64,000 nt of DNA, from the NCBI RefSeq assembly GCF_023746615.1, contig NZ_CP082275.1, forward strand, positions 3,596,001-3,660,000, in the 5' to 3' direction. Made by a program: the position numbers and the translations under genes. The stretch comes from Grimontia kaedaensis. Lineage in GTDB: Bacteria; Pseudomonadota; Gammaproteobacteria; Enterobacterales; Vibrionaceae. Every line of letters starts with the position of its first letter. Position 1 is the first letter of the stretch. Below, in pieces: positions 8,902-18,510 of this stretch. The notes beneath the pieces are model-generated. The model did not search any database. It was not told the origin of the DNA and saw nothing but the letters and a program-made list of their open reading frames with translations.

Positions 8902-10317
8902 ATGAGCAAAGCGACCCCTACATCGTCTAACCATTTTGATGTCATCGTAATAGGTAGTGGACCCGGCGGCGAAGGTGCTGCCATGGGCCTCACCAAGGCG
9001 GGCTTACGCGTCGCGGTGATTGAAAAAGAAGGTACCGTTGGCGGCGGGTGTACCCACTGGGGCACCATTCCATCCAAAGCGTTGAGACACACTGTCAGCC
9101 GTATTATCGAGTTCAACCAGAGCCCGATTTATACCGGCGACAACAAGCAGGTACACAGTACCTTTTCTGCCATTCTTGGCCATGCCCAATCGGTTATTGG
9201 CAAACAGACCCGCATGCGTCAGGGCTTTTACGATAGAAACCTCTGCAGCATCATTCACGGCAGCGCCAAGTTCAGTGGCACGCACGAAATTGAAGTGAAA
9301 GCGGCAGACGGCAGCGTCGACAAATACACGGCCGACAAATTCGTGATCGCAACCGGTTCACGCCCATACCGTCCAAAAGATGTCGATTTCAGACATCCAC
9401 GAATCTACGACAGTGACTCAATCCTCTCGCTGCAGCACGACCCTCGCCACGTCATCATCTACGGAGCGGGCGTTATCGGCAGCGAATATGCGTCTATCTT
9501 CCGTGGTCTTGGTATCAAAGTGGATTTGATCAATACCCGTGACCGCTTGCTTTCCTTCCTTGATAACGAAATGTCAGACTCGCTTTCCTACCACTTCTGG
9601 AACAGCGGCGTTCTGATACGTAATGATGAGACCTACGAGAAAATCGAAGGCACCAAAGACGGCGTTATCCTTCATCTGCAGTCCGGCAAGAAGATGAAAG
9701 CTGACTGTATTTTGTTTGCCAATGGCCGTACCGGTAATACTGATGCGCTGAACCTGAAAGCCGTCGGTTTGAAGGCAGATTCACGTGGCCAGCTGAAAGT
9801 GAACGATAACTACGGTACCGAAGTAGAGCACGTTTATGCTGTTGGTGATGTGATTGGTTATCCAAGCCTTGCGAGTGCAGCTTACGATCAGGGTCGAATC
9901 GTTGCTCAGGCAATGGTGGAAGGTCAGGCCAAAGGCCGCCTTATTGACCATATCCCAACCGGGATTTACACCATTCCAGAAATCAGCTCAGTGGGTAAAA
10001 CCGAGCAGGAGCTGACCGCGGCAAAAGTGCCTTATGAGGTGGGACGCGCACAGTTTAAGCATTTGGCGCGTGCACAGATTGCTGGCATGGATGTGGGAAG
10101 CCTGAAAATCCTGTTCCACCGCGAAACCAAAGAGATCTTGGGGATCCACTGTTTTGGTGAACGTGCGGCGGAGATCATCCACATCGGCCAGGCGATCTTT
10201 GAGCAAAAAGGCGAAGGGAATACGTTGGATTACTTTATCAATACCACCTTCAACTACCCGACCATGGCAGAAGCCTACCGCGTAGCAGCATTGAACGGCC
10301 TTAACCGTCTATTCTGA
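8902..10317 (+). CDS. sthA: Soluble pyridine nucleotide transhydrogenase
   Basis: SthA is a cytoplasmic flavoprotein that moves hydride between NADPH and NAD+. Starting at MSKATP the protein has 471 residues (E. coli 466). It has the FAD motif VIGSGPGGEGAAMG, the NAD(P) motif IYGAGVIGSEYASI, and the C-terminal dimer interface. As in true SthA, the disulfide pair of related reductases is broken: the motif reads GGGCTHWGTIPSKALR with a single cysteine. An in-frame ATG at 8878 adds eight residues without homology, so the start at 8902 is preferred, though its ribosome-binding site is weak. It is divergent from fabR. Confidence 0.96.
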   Translation: MSKATPTSSNHFDVIVIGSGPGGEGAAMGLTKAGLRVAVIEKEGTVGGGCTHWGTIPSKALRHTVSRIIEFNQSPIYTGDNKQVHSTFSAILGHAQSVIGKQTRMRQGFYDRNLCSIIHGSAKFSGTHEIEVKAADGSVDKYTADKFVIATGSRPYRPKDVDFRHPRIYDSDSILSLQHDPRHVIIYGAGVIGSEYASIFRGLGIKVDLINTRDRLLSFLDNEMSDSLSYHFWNSGVLIRNDETYEKIEGTKDGVILHLQSGKKMKADCILFANGRTGNTDALNLKAVGLKADSRGQLKVNDNYGTEVEHVYAVGDVIGYPSLASAAYDQGRIVAQAMVEGQAKGRLIDHIPTGIYTIPEISSVGKTEQELTAAKVPYEVGRAQFKHLARAQIAGMDVGSLKILFHRETKEILGIHCFGERAAEIIHIGQAIFEQKGEGNTLDYFINTTFNYPTMAEAYRVAALNGLNRLF

Positions 10318-10332
10318 TTTGCTAACAGGCAA

Positions 10333-10362
10333 TAAAAAACGGAGCTTCTGCTCCGTTTTTTG
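10333..10362. terminator. Bidirectional terminator between sthA and cysQ
   Basis: An ACGGAGC / GCTCCGT stem with a TTCT loop lies between an A6 run and a T6 run, and serves both convergent genes. Confidence 0.88.
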
Positions 10363-10391
10363 TCTCTGGACGATGGCGAAAACCGGTTGTG

Positions 10392-11207
10392 TTAACCTTC
10401 CAGTCTCACAATCTGTCGCCAAGGCAGTTCGGTATCACCCAGTACAATGAAATTCGGGTTTTCCAGTGAATCCCGCTCGTTGTAGGACAGCGGTGAAAGC
10501 GTCATATCCAGAATACGCCCGCCCGCTTCTTCCACGATGCATTGGGTTGCCGCCGTGTCCCATTCGCCGGTTGGACCAAGGCGAAGATAACAATCCACCG
10601 CCCCTTCTGCGACTAAACAAGACTTGAGCGCTGCAGAGCCTAAAGGTACCAAGTCATAGTTGCGGCTTGGCTCAAGGCGGTCAGTGATAGCTTTGATGTC
10701 CTGGCGGCGGCTGATCGCAATCGATAGGGAAGCCAATTCGTCTTCATGCTTGAGGATAGACAGACGGTGTTTTTCACCATCAGGCATCACCTTCCAGGCA
10801 CCATGACCTTTAGCTGCGTAGTAAGAGACCCCTGATACAGGACCATACACCACGCCCATCACCGGCTGGTTGTTTTCCACCAGTGCAATAATGGTGGCGA
10901 AGTCACCACTTCCAGCAATGAATTCCTGGGTGCCATCCAGTGGATCCACCAGCCAGTAGCGCTCCCAATTACCTCGTTCAGCAAAGGGAATCGACGCGTC
11001 TTCTTCTGACAACACAGGAATATCAGGGGTTAGCGCACTCAGGCGCTCAGTCACCAGCTTATGCGCCGCGAGATCGGCACTGGTCACCGGTGTGTCATCG
11101 CTTTTGATGTTCTTTTCAAATTCACCACGCTGATAGATATCCAGGATCACCTGACCGGAAGCCCGGGCAATCTCTATCACGGGTTGAAGCAGTTGTGACA
11201 GCTCCAT
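10392..11207 (-). CDS. cysQ: 3'(2'),5'-bisphosphate nucleotidase
   Basis: CysQ removes the 3'-phosphate from PAP and PAPS and so prevents PAP inhibition during sulfate assimilation. The 271-residue protein has the lithium-sensitive phosphatase motifs: LSEEDAS, WLVDPLDGTQEFI (the DPIDGT-type metal site) and WDTAATQCIVEEAGG. The start at 11207 has a good AGGAG seven bases upstream; an upstream in-frame ATG at 11231 lacks one. It follows nudE by 62 bases and is the last gene of the long minus-strand run that begins with gspC. Confidence 0.96.
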   Translation of the reverse strand: MELSQLLQPVIEIARASGQVILDIYQRGEFEKNIKSDDTPVTSADLAAHKLVTERLSALTPDIPVLSEEDASIPFAERGNWERYWLVDPLDGTQEFIAGSGDFATIIALVENNQPVMGVVYGPVSGVSYYAAKGHGAWKVMPDGEKHRLSILKHEDELASLSIAISRRQDIKAITDRLEPSRNYDLVPLGSAALKSCLVAEGAVDCYLRLGPTGEWDTAATQCIVEEAGGRILDMTLSPLSYNERDSLENPNFIVLGDTELPWRQIVRLEG

Positions 11208-11269
11208 GTAACACTCCTCTTGGGCTCTCACACTACGACTTTGTCCAATGGTCTTTGGTCACGAAGTGA

Positions 11270-11821
11270 TCAACGGCCGGAAAGCTCTCTCAAGGCCAAC
11301 AGTAATGCGGTAATACTGCGCGCTTCCCCAAAATCGACGTGAGATAACAATTCTTCTGCCTGTGCAACGGGCCAACGGACCAATTCCAACGGCTCAGGTT
11401 CATCGCCCTCGAGCTTCTCTGGATAAAGGTCCTGCGCCAGCAACAGGGTCATTTTGCTGGAAAAGTAAGACGGTGCGAGCACCACTTCTTTCAGCGGGTA
11501 CAATTGATGGGCACCGAAACCAATTTCTTCTTTGAGTTCTCGGTTTGCCGCTTCTAAGGCGGTCTCACCCGGATCAATCAGCCCCTTTGGAAAGCCTAGT
11601 TCATAACGTTCAGTTCCGGCAGCGTATTCGCGTACCAGCAGTAAATCGCCGTTTTCTGTTACCGGCACCACCATCACCGCATTGCGGCCGCTTGGCTTCA
11701 TTCGCTCGTAAGTGCGCTCTTCACCGTTACTGAACCTTAAATCCAGAGCTTCAATCTGAAACAGACGCGACTTGGCAACGACCTTGGCGTCAAGGATTTC
11801 AGGTGGAATGTGCTTTTTCAT
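11270..11821 (-). CDS. nudE: ADP compounds hydrolase, Nudix family
   Basis: The 183-residue protein (E. coli NudE 186) contains the complete Nudix box GLIDPGETALEAANRELKEE-IG at about residues 76-98, which binds the metals for hydrolysis of ADP-ribose, NADH and Ap3A-type substrates. It lies between gspN (21 bases) and cysQ (62 bases) on the same strand, the usual vibrio order, and is probably cotranscribed with them. No link to secretion is known; the association appears positional. Confidence 0.94.
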   Translation of the reverse strand: MKKHIPPEILDAKVVAKSRLFQIEALDLRFSNGEERTYERMKPSGRNAVMVVPVTENGDLLLVREYAAGTERYELGFPKGLIDPGETALEAANRELKEEIGFGAHQLYPLKEVVLAPSYFSSKMTLLLAQDLYPEKLEGDEPEPLELVRWPVAQAEELLSHVDFGEARSITALLLALRELSGR

Positions 11822-11842
11822 GCTTACTCTCCCGAAAAGGCG

Positions 11843-12592
11843 TTAACCGCTAAAACTGAGGCGATAACGGCCTTCACTGTCCGGATTGCCCAAAAAGCCA
11901 AGTTGGCCACGCATGCCTTCCGGAAAATCGTCGCCCGGGGCAAACCAGCCATTAAGGCTGTAGCGTTGATCCGGTGACAACGAGATATTGAATTCGGTTT
12001 CAATCGCATCAGACGCACTGTCACCATCCAGCACCAGCTGTCCTTCATTACAAGACAGCTGCGCTACCACCAATCCCGGCTCAATCGTACCGATGGGTGA
12101 AGCAACATTGCCCTGAGACCATGCTAGGTTGCCCGCGAGCACTTCGCAGAAAGGCTGCTGGGCAAACAGGTAATCCCGTACGGTTAAATCAAACTGTCCC
12201 GACAGACTAACAGGCAATGGATATGGAATAAACGACTGCACGATATTGGCTGATGCGGATAAAAGCAGGTTATTGGCGTAGATACCACCCAAGCTGTAAC
12301 CCACGTTTCCACGGGCAGATAACCCCGGCGTCCCCGAAAGACGCAGATCGACATCCGCCTTACCGGTGAAGAGTTTCAGTGGATTGAACTGCCACTTTAG
12401 CGTGCCCATCGGTTGACCTTGCCAGGAAAACTTCGCGGCAGAGCCATTCCATAATGTGCCGGAAACACCACTGAGCTCCAGCCCCTGAATCGGTGGAAGC
12501 TGGCGTAAGACCAGGTTGGCAGGAATATGAACAACCGCACTACCTACCAGAACCACAAGGAAAAGAAAGCTCCAAAGGATCACTCGTTTCAT
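11843..12592 (-). CDS. gspN: Type II secretion system protein N
   Basis: The 249-residue protein has one N-terminal membrane helix (about residues 5-23, with most of the chain in the periplasm) and the GspN pattern of repeated beta-strand segments (ELSGVSGTLWNGSAAKFSWQG). It is an accessory component present in some type II systems (EpsN in V. cholerae) and often dispensable; its exact role is unknown. It is the last gsp gene, one base from gspM. Confidence 0.93.
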   Translation of the reverse strand: MKRVILWSFLFLVVLVGSAVVHIPANLVLRQLPPIQGLELSGVSGTLWNGSAAKFSWQGQPMGTLKWQFNPLKLFTGKADVDLRLSGTPGLSARGNVGYSLGGIYANNLLLSASANIVQSFIPYPLPVSLSGQFDLTVRDYLFAQQPFCEVLAGNLAWSQGNVASPIGTIEPGLVVAQLSCNEGQLVLDGDSASDAIETEFNISLSPDQRYSLNGWFAPGDDFPEGMRGQLGFLGNPDSEGRYRLSFSG

Positions 12593-12593
12593 T

Positions 12594-13079
12594 TTACCCT
12601 CTTCCCAACTGCAGTCGTTTTACTTCAACAACACCCTGGGTGTCGGTTTTGCCAACATCAATAAATTTCACTTCCACACCGTGATTGGTGGAAAGGAAAT
12701 CGAGCCAGCTGATGAGTGAATTGAAAGGCATCGGTTTCAGCCAAACCTGAATTTCTTCTCGTTGTGGCTGTAAGCGAACGATTTCCAAGTTGTAGCGCTT
12801 CACCGTTGTCGTCACGGACTGGTTAAGTGGTAGGGCGCTCACCTGACCGCTGTTTCCAGCTGCGCGGCGCAACGCTTGGATTTCGGCTGCTTTGCCATTC
12901 ACCCAAGTCAACAGATTACGTTCACTAACTAAACGTTGTTGCGCCTGCTCCGCGCGAACCTGGAGCGGACTCACGACACCCCAGTAAAGGGCACCCAAAA
13001 CCAATACCGCAGTTGCTACACTTAGCAAGCGCTGTTCGCGACGAGACAGTCCTTTCCAATAAGCTATCAATGCTTTCAT
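12594..13079 (-). CDS. gspM: Type II secretion system protein M
   Basis: The 161-residue bitopic protein has a short cytoplasmic N terminus (MKALIAYWKGLSRREQRLLS), one membrane helix (about 20-38) and a periplasmic ferredoxin-like domain. GspM joins GspL and GspC in the inner-membrane platform and stabilises GspL. The start overlaps the end of gspL by four bases (ATGA), a sign of translational coupling. Confidence 0.95.
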   Translation of the reverse strand: MKALIAYWKGLSRREQRLLSVATAVLVLGALYWGVVSPLQVRAEQAQQRLVSERNLLTWVNGKAAEIQALRRAAGNSGQVSALPLNQSVTTTVKRYNLEIVRLQPQREEIQVWLKPMPFNSLISWLDFLSTNHGVEVKFIDVGKTDTQGVVEVKRLQLGRG

Positions 13080-14281
13080 GATTGCTCCTTACGCAACACA
13101 AAAGCGCCGGTCACGGTTTGCTGGTCACGGCTTAACTGCCCGAGCTCTGTGTTGTATTTGGTCGACAAAGCTTCACGCAACTTCTCAAAATCCCCAAAGT
13201 CTTTGCCACGCGCATTCAGGCGAAGCTCACCCCGATCCTGATCGAATCTCAGTGCATCAAGCTGGATACCTGGCGCTGATTCTAAGAGCGGGCCTAGTTC
13301 TGACATCCACACCATCACACCCGATTGATTGCCACCACCGGAGAGTCTGCTCAATTCCCCTTCTATGATACGGCGCATGTAACTTGTGGTCGGAATACGC
13401 TGGTTTTGCGGCAAAAGCTTACGTACTTTGGCTTCACTTTGTTCGCGATATTGTGCGGCTTGCGCTTCCATCTGATAGATATCTGCGACCTTTTCACCCC
13501 CCAACACTGCTAGCAATACCGCAGCGGCAATCGCGGCACCACGCCAAGGTTTAAGGTGCTTGTAGATTTGGTTTTGCGGTTTGTAACGCCCTGCCAGAAG
13601 GTTGTGACGGCTTTGCATCGCCTGCTGCGCCAGCAACAACATCACCAGTTCGCAAGGCTCAGCTTTCCAATTATCACCCATATCTTCAGGTATATTCGAA
13701 TAGCTATAAACCGTTTTAATATCGTCTTCTTCCTGTGCACTATTCAGGCTTTGCAACCAAACAGGCAACCAACCTTCTTCCGCTGAACTACCCTCAAGTT
13801 CATCGGTGCGCACCAGCCAGCGATGATTGAGCTTTGCCGCACTGTAGCCGTCATCATGCAGAGGCAGGCACAAACAATCCGGCACCAGTTTGCGAACATG
13901 CAGGCCGGCATCAGCCAAGTCGTCCAGCCAACGTTCCAGCAACTTATGCTCAATCACTGCCACATTGGCAAGTTCACCGCTTTTACCCAGTAAAGTGATA
14001 TGAACCTGATCGACATCCTGTGCCAAATCATCTTCTAAAAGGAAAGGTAAAACCGTGTCGAGCTGGCGCTCGCTACCGGCTGGGATCATCGCCGTGGTCA
14101 GCGTCATTGCAGCACTGTCAGCCAATGCAACTACGTCCCGGTCAGCCCCATAATCTGTCAGCTGTGACAAGCTTTCGGCTTCGCCGGAAGCAATCACTTC
14201 CTGCTGTGCTGGTGACCAGACCAGCCAAGGGATCGGCTCCTGCGGATCACTGTTAAGCCTGATTGTCAGGATCTCGCTCAC
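13076..14281 (-). CDS. gspL: Type II secretion system protein L
   Basis: The 401-residue protein has an actin-like cytoplasmic domain (about 1-240), one membrane helix (about 247-265) and a small periplasmic domain. GspL recruits the GspE ATPase to the membrane and stimulates its activity together with phospholipid. Length and layout match V. cholerae EpsL. Its start overlaps the end of gspK by 29 bases. Confidence 0.95.
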   Translation of the reverse strand: MSEILTIRLNSDPQEPIPWLVWSPAQQEVIASGEAESLSQLTDYGADRDVVALADSAAMTLTTAMIPAGSERQLDTVLPFLLEDDLAQDVDQVHITLLGKSGELANVAVIEHKLLERWLDDLADAGLHVRKLVPDCLCLPLHDDGYSAAKLNHRWLVRTDELEGSSAEEGWLPVWLQSLNSAQEEDDIKTVYSYSNIPEDMGDNWKAEPCELVMLLLAQQAMQSRHNLLAGRYKPQNQIYKHLKPWRGAAIAAAVLLAVLGGEKVADIYQMEAQAAQYREQSEAKVRKLLPQNQRIPTTSYMRRIIEGELSRLSGGGNQSGVMVWMSELGPLLESAPGIQLDALRFDQDRGELRLNARGKDFGDFEKLREALSTKYNTELGQLSRDQQTVTGAFVLRKEQS

Positions 14282-15266
14282 TCATTCCTCCAAAGCGACG
14301 ACGGATAACAGTTACCGCGCCGTTATCATCCCTCTGCAGCAAAGAACGCAGTCTTAGCGTTACGCTGTCGAGGGTAATTTCTGTGTCTAATTCAAAGTAG
14401 CGGCTGCGCACATCCAGATATGGCTGCAATCGCTCCCTTTCTTCTTGTTCAATACCCGCCAGTATTGGCTCGGCCAAAAAGCTGGCCACATCTGGCCAAC
14501 CATCAACTGCATTTCTTCCGTTGATCAACTCTTTTGCCTGATCCTCAGAAAGGTTCGGGTGGAAGATAGCGCTCAAGATAGGAGCATCTTCCTCAGTCAG
14601 CGTGTTGACGTTCACCACCAGTTTGTCGTTGGGAACAGCACAAAGCAGAGGGCTGACTTTATCGAATATTTCCTGTGTCACACCATTGATCGCACGCCAC
14701 TCGGAAATGTCCGCAATAAAACTGTTGGGCGCCACATGCGGCTGCGGTCGCGCTTCATATTCACTGTCTTCCACACCAAGAGGCGACTGCACATTGGTGT
14801 CGGTGTCGATAAACTCCCAGGTTGCTGCAGCTGCCGTTTCTGCTTCGAAGCTATCGATGCCCTGCGATTCAATCAATTGCTGAAAAGACACCACCAGTTT
14901 CGGATTGGTGCCGTTTTCCGTCGGTTTAACACTGCGGAGTCCATTAACGTTAAAACACGCCTGTTGGTCGAAAACGTTACCTGTCGCCTGTCCGCCTTCA
15001 AGCGGATAAACCTGACCGCGCACTGCCCAGGGTTGGCTCAATGTCACTGTGTCTTCGCTGTCGAAACTTTCTTCAATACCGAAGCGTGCCAGTGATTCGA
15101 CCGACTGTGCAAACCAGTAAGCCTGCTGGTAACGCACCTGACTTTCTGCACGGTTAAAGTTCACAAACATGCGACCTGACATGCTGACCGCAACCGTCGT
15201 CATCAATGCCATGATGAGCAGCACCACCAGAAGCGCCACACCGCGCTGAGATTGACGACGCATCAT
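14253..15266 (-). CDS. gspK: Type II secretion minor pseudopilin K
   Basis: The 337-residue protein starts with a type IV prepilin-like leader (MMRRQSQRG, cleavage after Gly) followed by a hydrophobic helix (VALLVVLLIMALMTTVAVSM). The usual Glu5 is absent, which is normal for GspK. The large domain includes a helix-hairpin-helix-like region (LINGRNAVDGWPDVASFLAE). GspK, I and J form the tip of the pseudopilus. The start overlaps gspJ by four bases. Confidence 0.95.
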   Translation of the reverse strand: MMRRQSQRGVALLVVLLIMALMTTVAVSMSGRMFVNFNRAESQVRYQQAYWFAQSVESLARFGIEESFDSEDTVTLSQPWAVRGQVYPLEGGQATGNVFDQQACFNVNGLRSVKPTENGTNPKLVVSFQQLIESQGIDSFEAETAAAATWEFIDTDTNVQSPLGVEDSEYEARPQPHVAPNSFIADISEWRAINGVTQEIFDKVSPLLCAVPNDKLVVNVNTLTEEDAPILSAIFHPNLSEDQAKELINGRNAVDGWPDVASFLAEPILAGIEQEERERLQPYLDVRSRYFELDTEITLDSVTLRLRSLLQRDDNGAVTVIRRRFGGMSERDPDNQA

Positions 15267-15904
15267 GGCGTGTTCACCACAGGCGGTGCGATGGTCTGTC
15301 CCGGCAGCAAATACACACGGGTCAGTTCACCATAACGTTCTGTTTCCATCACCACCCGAATCGCTTTTGGCATTTCAAGCGGTGTGTCCCAATCCTTTTT
15401 CCAACCATCACTGCCTTGCACTTCAAAGCGGATACCTGTGACCCCTTCCATCAGGGGCATCGATGCAGGCTCGGCTGCTGAGCTGTCGTCTGGGTACATC
15501 CAGCGGATGCGCTCTAGAGTCTCATCCTTAATGCGGTAACCCACTTTCACCACTTCCCCTCGGGGAAAAAGCTGTTGAGGGTTAATCCAGCCACCACGGA
15601 CAAAGCGGATTCCCTGAGATTCGGAGTCTAAAAAATCATCACCGAATTCCAGCAAGGTTTCTTTCGCTTCGTCACCACCATTTCGGTACTGACGTGCCAG
15701 CATCTGGCGAAAATCACTGTCCATGATGAGAAGTGTTCGTTGCAGGCTTTTCAGCGCATTGCCCACTTCTTCTGTCTGTATATTGCTATTGATAACATTA
15801 CGGAAAATTTGGTTTGCCGCCACACTAAGGGTGGCAAAAATCATCAGGGCCAATAGTACTTCAATCAGGGTAAAGCCCTTGGTTTTTTTAGTTCGCTGGT
15901 ACAT
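15263..15904 (-). CDS. gspJ: Type II secretion minor pseudopilin J
   Basis: The 213-residue prepilin has the peptidase site KTKG/FTLIEVLLALMIFA near its N terminus, with Glu5. It is cleaved and N-methylated by the shared prepilin peptidase PilD, which is not encoded here. It forms the pseudopilus tip with GspI and GspK. Its start overlaps the gspI end by 17 bases. Confidence 0.95.
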   Translation of the reverse strand: MYQRTKKTKGFTLIEVLLALMIFATLSVAANQIFRNVINSNIQTEEVGNALKSLQRTLLIMDSDFRQMLARQYRNGGDEAKETLLEFGDDFLDSESQGIRFVRGGWINPQQLFPRGEVVKVGYRIKDETLERIRWMYPDDSSAAEPASMPLMEGVTGIRFEVQGSDGWKKDWDTPLEMPKAIRVVMETERYGELTRVYLLPGQTIAPPVVNTP

Positions 15905-16250
15905 AGGTCCTCACCGTCACCAGAGAGCTTTGTCTACGTTCATCTCGCCAGACAATGACATCAACTGCGCGCAGCAGGTTGTCCGAGGTTGCAATGGGTT
16001 TGACCGTCCAAAACCACTCCCGTCCTGCCATTTCTGATTTGCCGTTTTTCGCCGATGAAAGCGGTTTGTCTTCCAACACAAACAACGCCAATTGGTTATC
16101 CGCCACCATGGATGCGAAAGTTTTTTCTTCCAGCGCACCTAGCGAATTTACGTGCTGGCCGGTCGCATTGAGCACCGCCATGGCCGCCACAGCAAACACA
16201 GCCATTGCCACCAAGACTTCAATCAGGGTAAAGCCGCGATGCTTTCTCAC
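15888..16250 (-). CDS. gspI: Type II secretion minor pseudopilin I
   Basis: The 120-residue protein has the prepilin motif MRKHRG/FTLIEVLVAMAVFA with Glu5, and a small C-terminal domain. It nucleates the GspI-J-K tip complex. Its start overlaps the end of gspH by four bases, so the two are probably translated together. Confidence 0.95.
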   Translation of the reverse strand: MRKHRGFTLIEVLVAMAVFAVAAMAVLNATGQHVNSLGALEEKTFASMVADNQLALFVLEDKPLSSAKNGKSEMAGREWFWTVKPIATSDNLLRAVDVIVWRDERRQSSLVTVRTYVPAN

Positions 16251-16804
16251 TCTTTACCCTCATTCAAGTTCTTAACTTCAAATGTTGCCACATCATTGCC
16301 TTTGACCTGCCACAGGCGCTTGTCATCCGCCACAATAGTCAGGGTAAAAGGAATGATTTCACCGTTCCCCATGAGCACAACTTGCGGTTGAGGCGGCTTA
16401 TTTTCCTCTTCAGCAAACATCTCTTCATCAAACAGGCTTTCTCTGTCAAACAAGCGATCCTCTTCCGCCACAAAGCCACTGACTTCCAAATCGAGCTCTA
16501 ATCCTTCCGGCAATGTCACTGAGGTGATGTTGCGCTCTTTCTCCGCAGGCACCCAATCGTCACGGGTCAGACGGAGGAGCTGATAGCCATCTTTATCGAC
16601 ATTGAGCCCAAAGGTTTGACCTGTCAGCAAAGACTGCTCAGTCCAAAGCTGAATGAGCTGAAAGAAGCGCTGAGCTTCTTCCTTGGCATCATCATTTTTG
16701 TTCTGCGGAAGGTTGGGCACCACGATCACTGCGCTGATAGACAGCAGCACTAACACCAGCAGGATTTCCAGCAATGTAAACCCGGACGGGCGCCCTCTTC
16801 TCAT
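16247..16804 (-). CDS. gspH: Type II secretion minor pseudopilin H
   Basis: The 185-residue protein has the prepilin motif SG/FTLLEILLVLVLLS. GspH links the tip to the main GspG fibre. An acidic insertion near residues 108-125 (RLFDRESLFDEEMFAEEEN) is unusually negative. It lies three bases downstream of gspG. Confidence 0.94.
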   Translation of the reverse strand: MRRGRPSGFTLLEILLVLVLLSISAVIVVPNLPQNKNDDAKEEAQRFFQLIQLWTEQSLLTGQTFGLNVDKDGYQLLRLTRDDWVPAEKERNITSVTLPEGLELDLEVSGFVAEEDRLFDRESLFDEEMFAEEENKPPQPQVVLMGNGEIIPFTLTIVADDKRLWQVKGNDVATFEVKNLNEGKE

Positions 16805-16807
16805 CGA

Positions 16808-17245
16808 TTACTTGATGTCCAGCATGTTCCAGTTGCCGATATCCTGGTTCACACCCTCACCACCTTCCTGGCCATCTGCACCCAAGGTAAAGATATCCAC
16901 AGTGCCATGCTCACCTGGATTCAGGTATTGGTACTCGTTACCCCAAGGATCCTGTGGCAGACGTTTGATGTAACCATCTTCACGGTAATTACGTGGTTCT
17001 GGAGAAGAACTTGGCTTTTTCACCAGCGCGTCCAAACCCTGATCGGTAGTTGGGTATACGCTGTTGTCCAGACGGTACATGTCCAGTGCGCCTTCCAATG
17101 CACTGATATCCGTCACCGCTTTTTGCTGATCGGCTTTGTCTTTGTTCCCCAACAGGTTTGGAACCACCAAACTTGCCAGTACACCCAAAATGACGATAAC
17201 AACCATGATTTCCAGCAGGGTGAAGCCCTGTTGACGACGTTGCAT
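16808..17245 (-). CDS. gspG: Type II secretion major pseudopilin G
   Basis: The 145-residue protein is the main subunit of the periplasmic pseudopilus. The prepilin site is MQRRQQG/FTLLEIMVVIVILG with Glu5. The C-terminal region contains the conserved PxDPWGNEYQY and the calcium-binding loop (TLGADGQEGGEGVNQDIGNW). Length matches EpsG. It follows gspF after 44 bases. Confidence 0.97.
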   Translation of the reverse strand: MQRRQQGFTLLEIMVVIVILGVLASLVVPNLLGNKDKADQQKAVTDISALEGALDMYRLDNSVYPTTDQGLDALVKKPSSSPEPRNYREDGYIKRLPQDPWGNEYQYLNPGEHGTVDIFTLGADGQEGGEGVNQDIGNWNMLDIK

Positions 17246-17289
17246 TTTCTATCTCTCCTGAAAAAACGCTGCTTAGCAGCTAGTTGGGG

Positions 17290-18510
17290 TTATACGCCCA
17301 CAATATTGTTGAGCTGGATAATTGGCATTAAGGTTGCCACGACAATAAACAGTACGATACCGGCCATCGCGATGATGAGGGCAGGACCGAAAATACCCAG
17401 TGCGATGTTGACCTGGGATTCAAAATCACGGTCCTGATTGTCTGCGGCGCGGGTCAGCATCTGTTCGAGCTCACCACTTCGCTCACCACTAGCAATCATG
17501 TGCAGCATCATTGGTGGAAAAAGTTTCGATTTTTCCAACGATACCCTGAGACTCGCCCCTTCACGGACGCGATCCGACGCTTCCAGTACTTTGCTCTTTA
17601 CCCAGGTGTTGGTCATCACATCTGCCGCGACCTTCATGCCATCGAGCAGAGGGATAGCACTGGAAGTACAAATCGACAGTGTGCGGGCAAAGCGCGAGGT
17701 ATTTAGCCCCCGGGCAACCCGTCCAACCACCGGCATATTTAATACACTTCTGTCCCAGCCAAGGCGCCGGCTTTCGTTCCGAAGCAGCGCCCGGAAAAGC
17801 ACAAACAACGCAAGGCTGACACCCAAAACCAACAGTCCCCAATTGGTGACGAAATCACTGGCTGCCAACAGTACTTTGGTAATGTTTGGCAGCTCCGCAC
17901 CGGTTTGTAGGAATTGGCCCACAATGTCCGGCACAACGGTCGCGAGCAAAAAGGCTACGATGCCAATAGCCGCGACAGTCAGCACCATGGGATACACCAT
18001 GGCCTGGATAAGCTTATTTTTGACCTGCTGGCGATTTTCTACGTAATCAGCAAGACGTTCCAGCACAGGGCCTAAGTGACCGGATTTCTCACCGGCAGCA
18101 ACCATGGCGCGGAACAGCTGATCAAACACATGGGGATAATCACCAAGGCTATCGGAAAGGGTGTAGCCTTCTACGACCCGAGCGCGTACACCAGTGAGCA
18201 TGTTCTTCAAGCGCTGCTTTTCTGATTGCTCAGCAACAGCCTTGATACACTCTTCCAGTGGCATACCCGCTTGAACCAGCGTCGCGAGCTGGCGGGTCAA
18301 TAGCGCCAGTTCATTGGTGCTGATGCCGCGCTTAAAGCCAACAGAAGCGGATTGCTTTTGCTGCTCTTTTTCATGCGTCTGAGCCACTTCCATTGGCACC
18401 AGCGATTTTTCACGAAGCATCTGACGCGCCTGACGGGCTGTGTCAGCTTCAATAACGCCTTTAACGGTGCGGCCTTTGGCATTTAACGCTTTGTATTCAA
18501 ACGCTGCCAT
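17290..18510 (-). CDS. gspF: Type II secretion inner-membrane platform protein F
   Basis: The 406-residue polytopic protein has two homologous T2SSF domains (about residues 70-195 and 272-395) and three membrane helices (about 170-190, 222-242 and 375-398). GspF connects the GspE ATPase to the growing pseudopilus. Its start overlaps the gspE stop by one base. Confidence 0.96.
   Translation of the reverse strand: MAAFEYKALNAKGRTVKGVIEADTARQARQMLREKSLVPMEVAQTHEKEQQKQSASVGFKRGISTNELALLTRQLATLVQAGMPLEECIKAVAEQSEKQRLKNMLTGVRARVVEGYTLSDSLGDYPHVFDQLFRAMVAAGEKSGHLGPVLERLADYVENRQQVKNKLIQAMVYPMVLTVAAIGIVAFLLATVVPDIVGQFLQTGAELPNITKVLLAASDFVTNWGLLVLGVSLALFVLFRALLRNESRRLGWDRSVLNMPVVGRVARGLNTSRFARTLSICTSSAIPLLDGMKVAADVMTNTWVKSKVLEASDRVREGASLRVSLEKSKLFPPMMLHMIASGERSGELEQMLTRAADNQDRDFESQVNIALGIFGPALIIAMAGIVLFIVVATLMPIIQLNNIVGV

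Noticed and set aside
14445..15095. 216-residue open frame on the plus strand in gspK
   Set aside because: Antisense to a well-supported pseudopilin gene.
14253..15266. GspK as a defective pseudopilin because Glu5 is missing
   Set aside because: Absence of Glu5 is the rule for GspK and part of its tip function.
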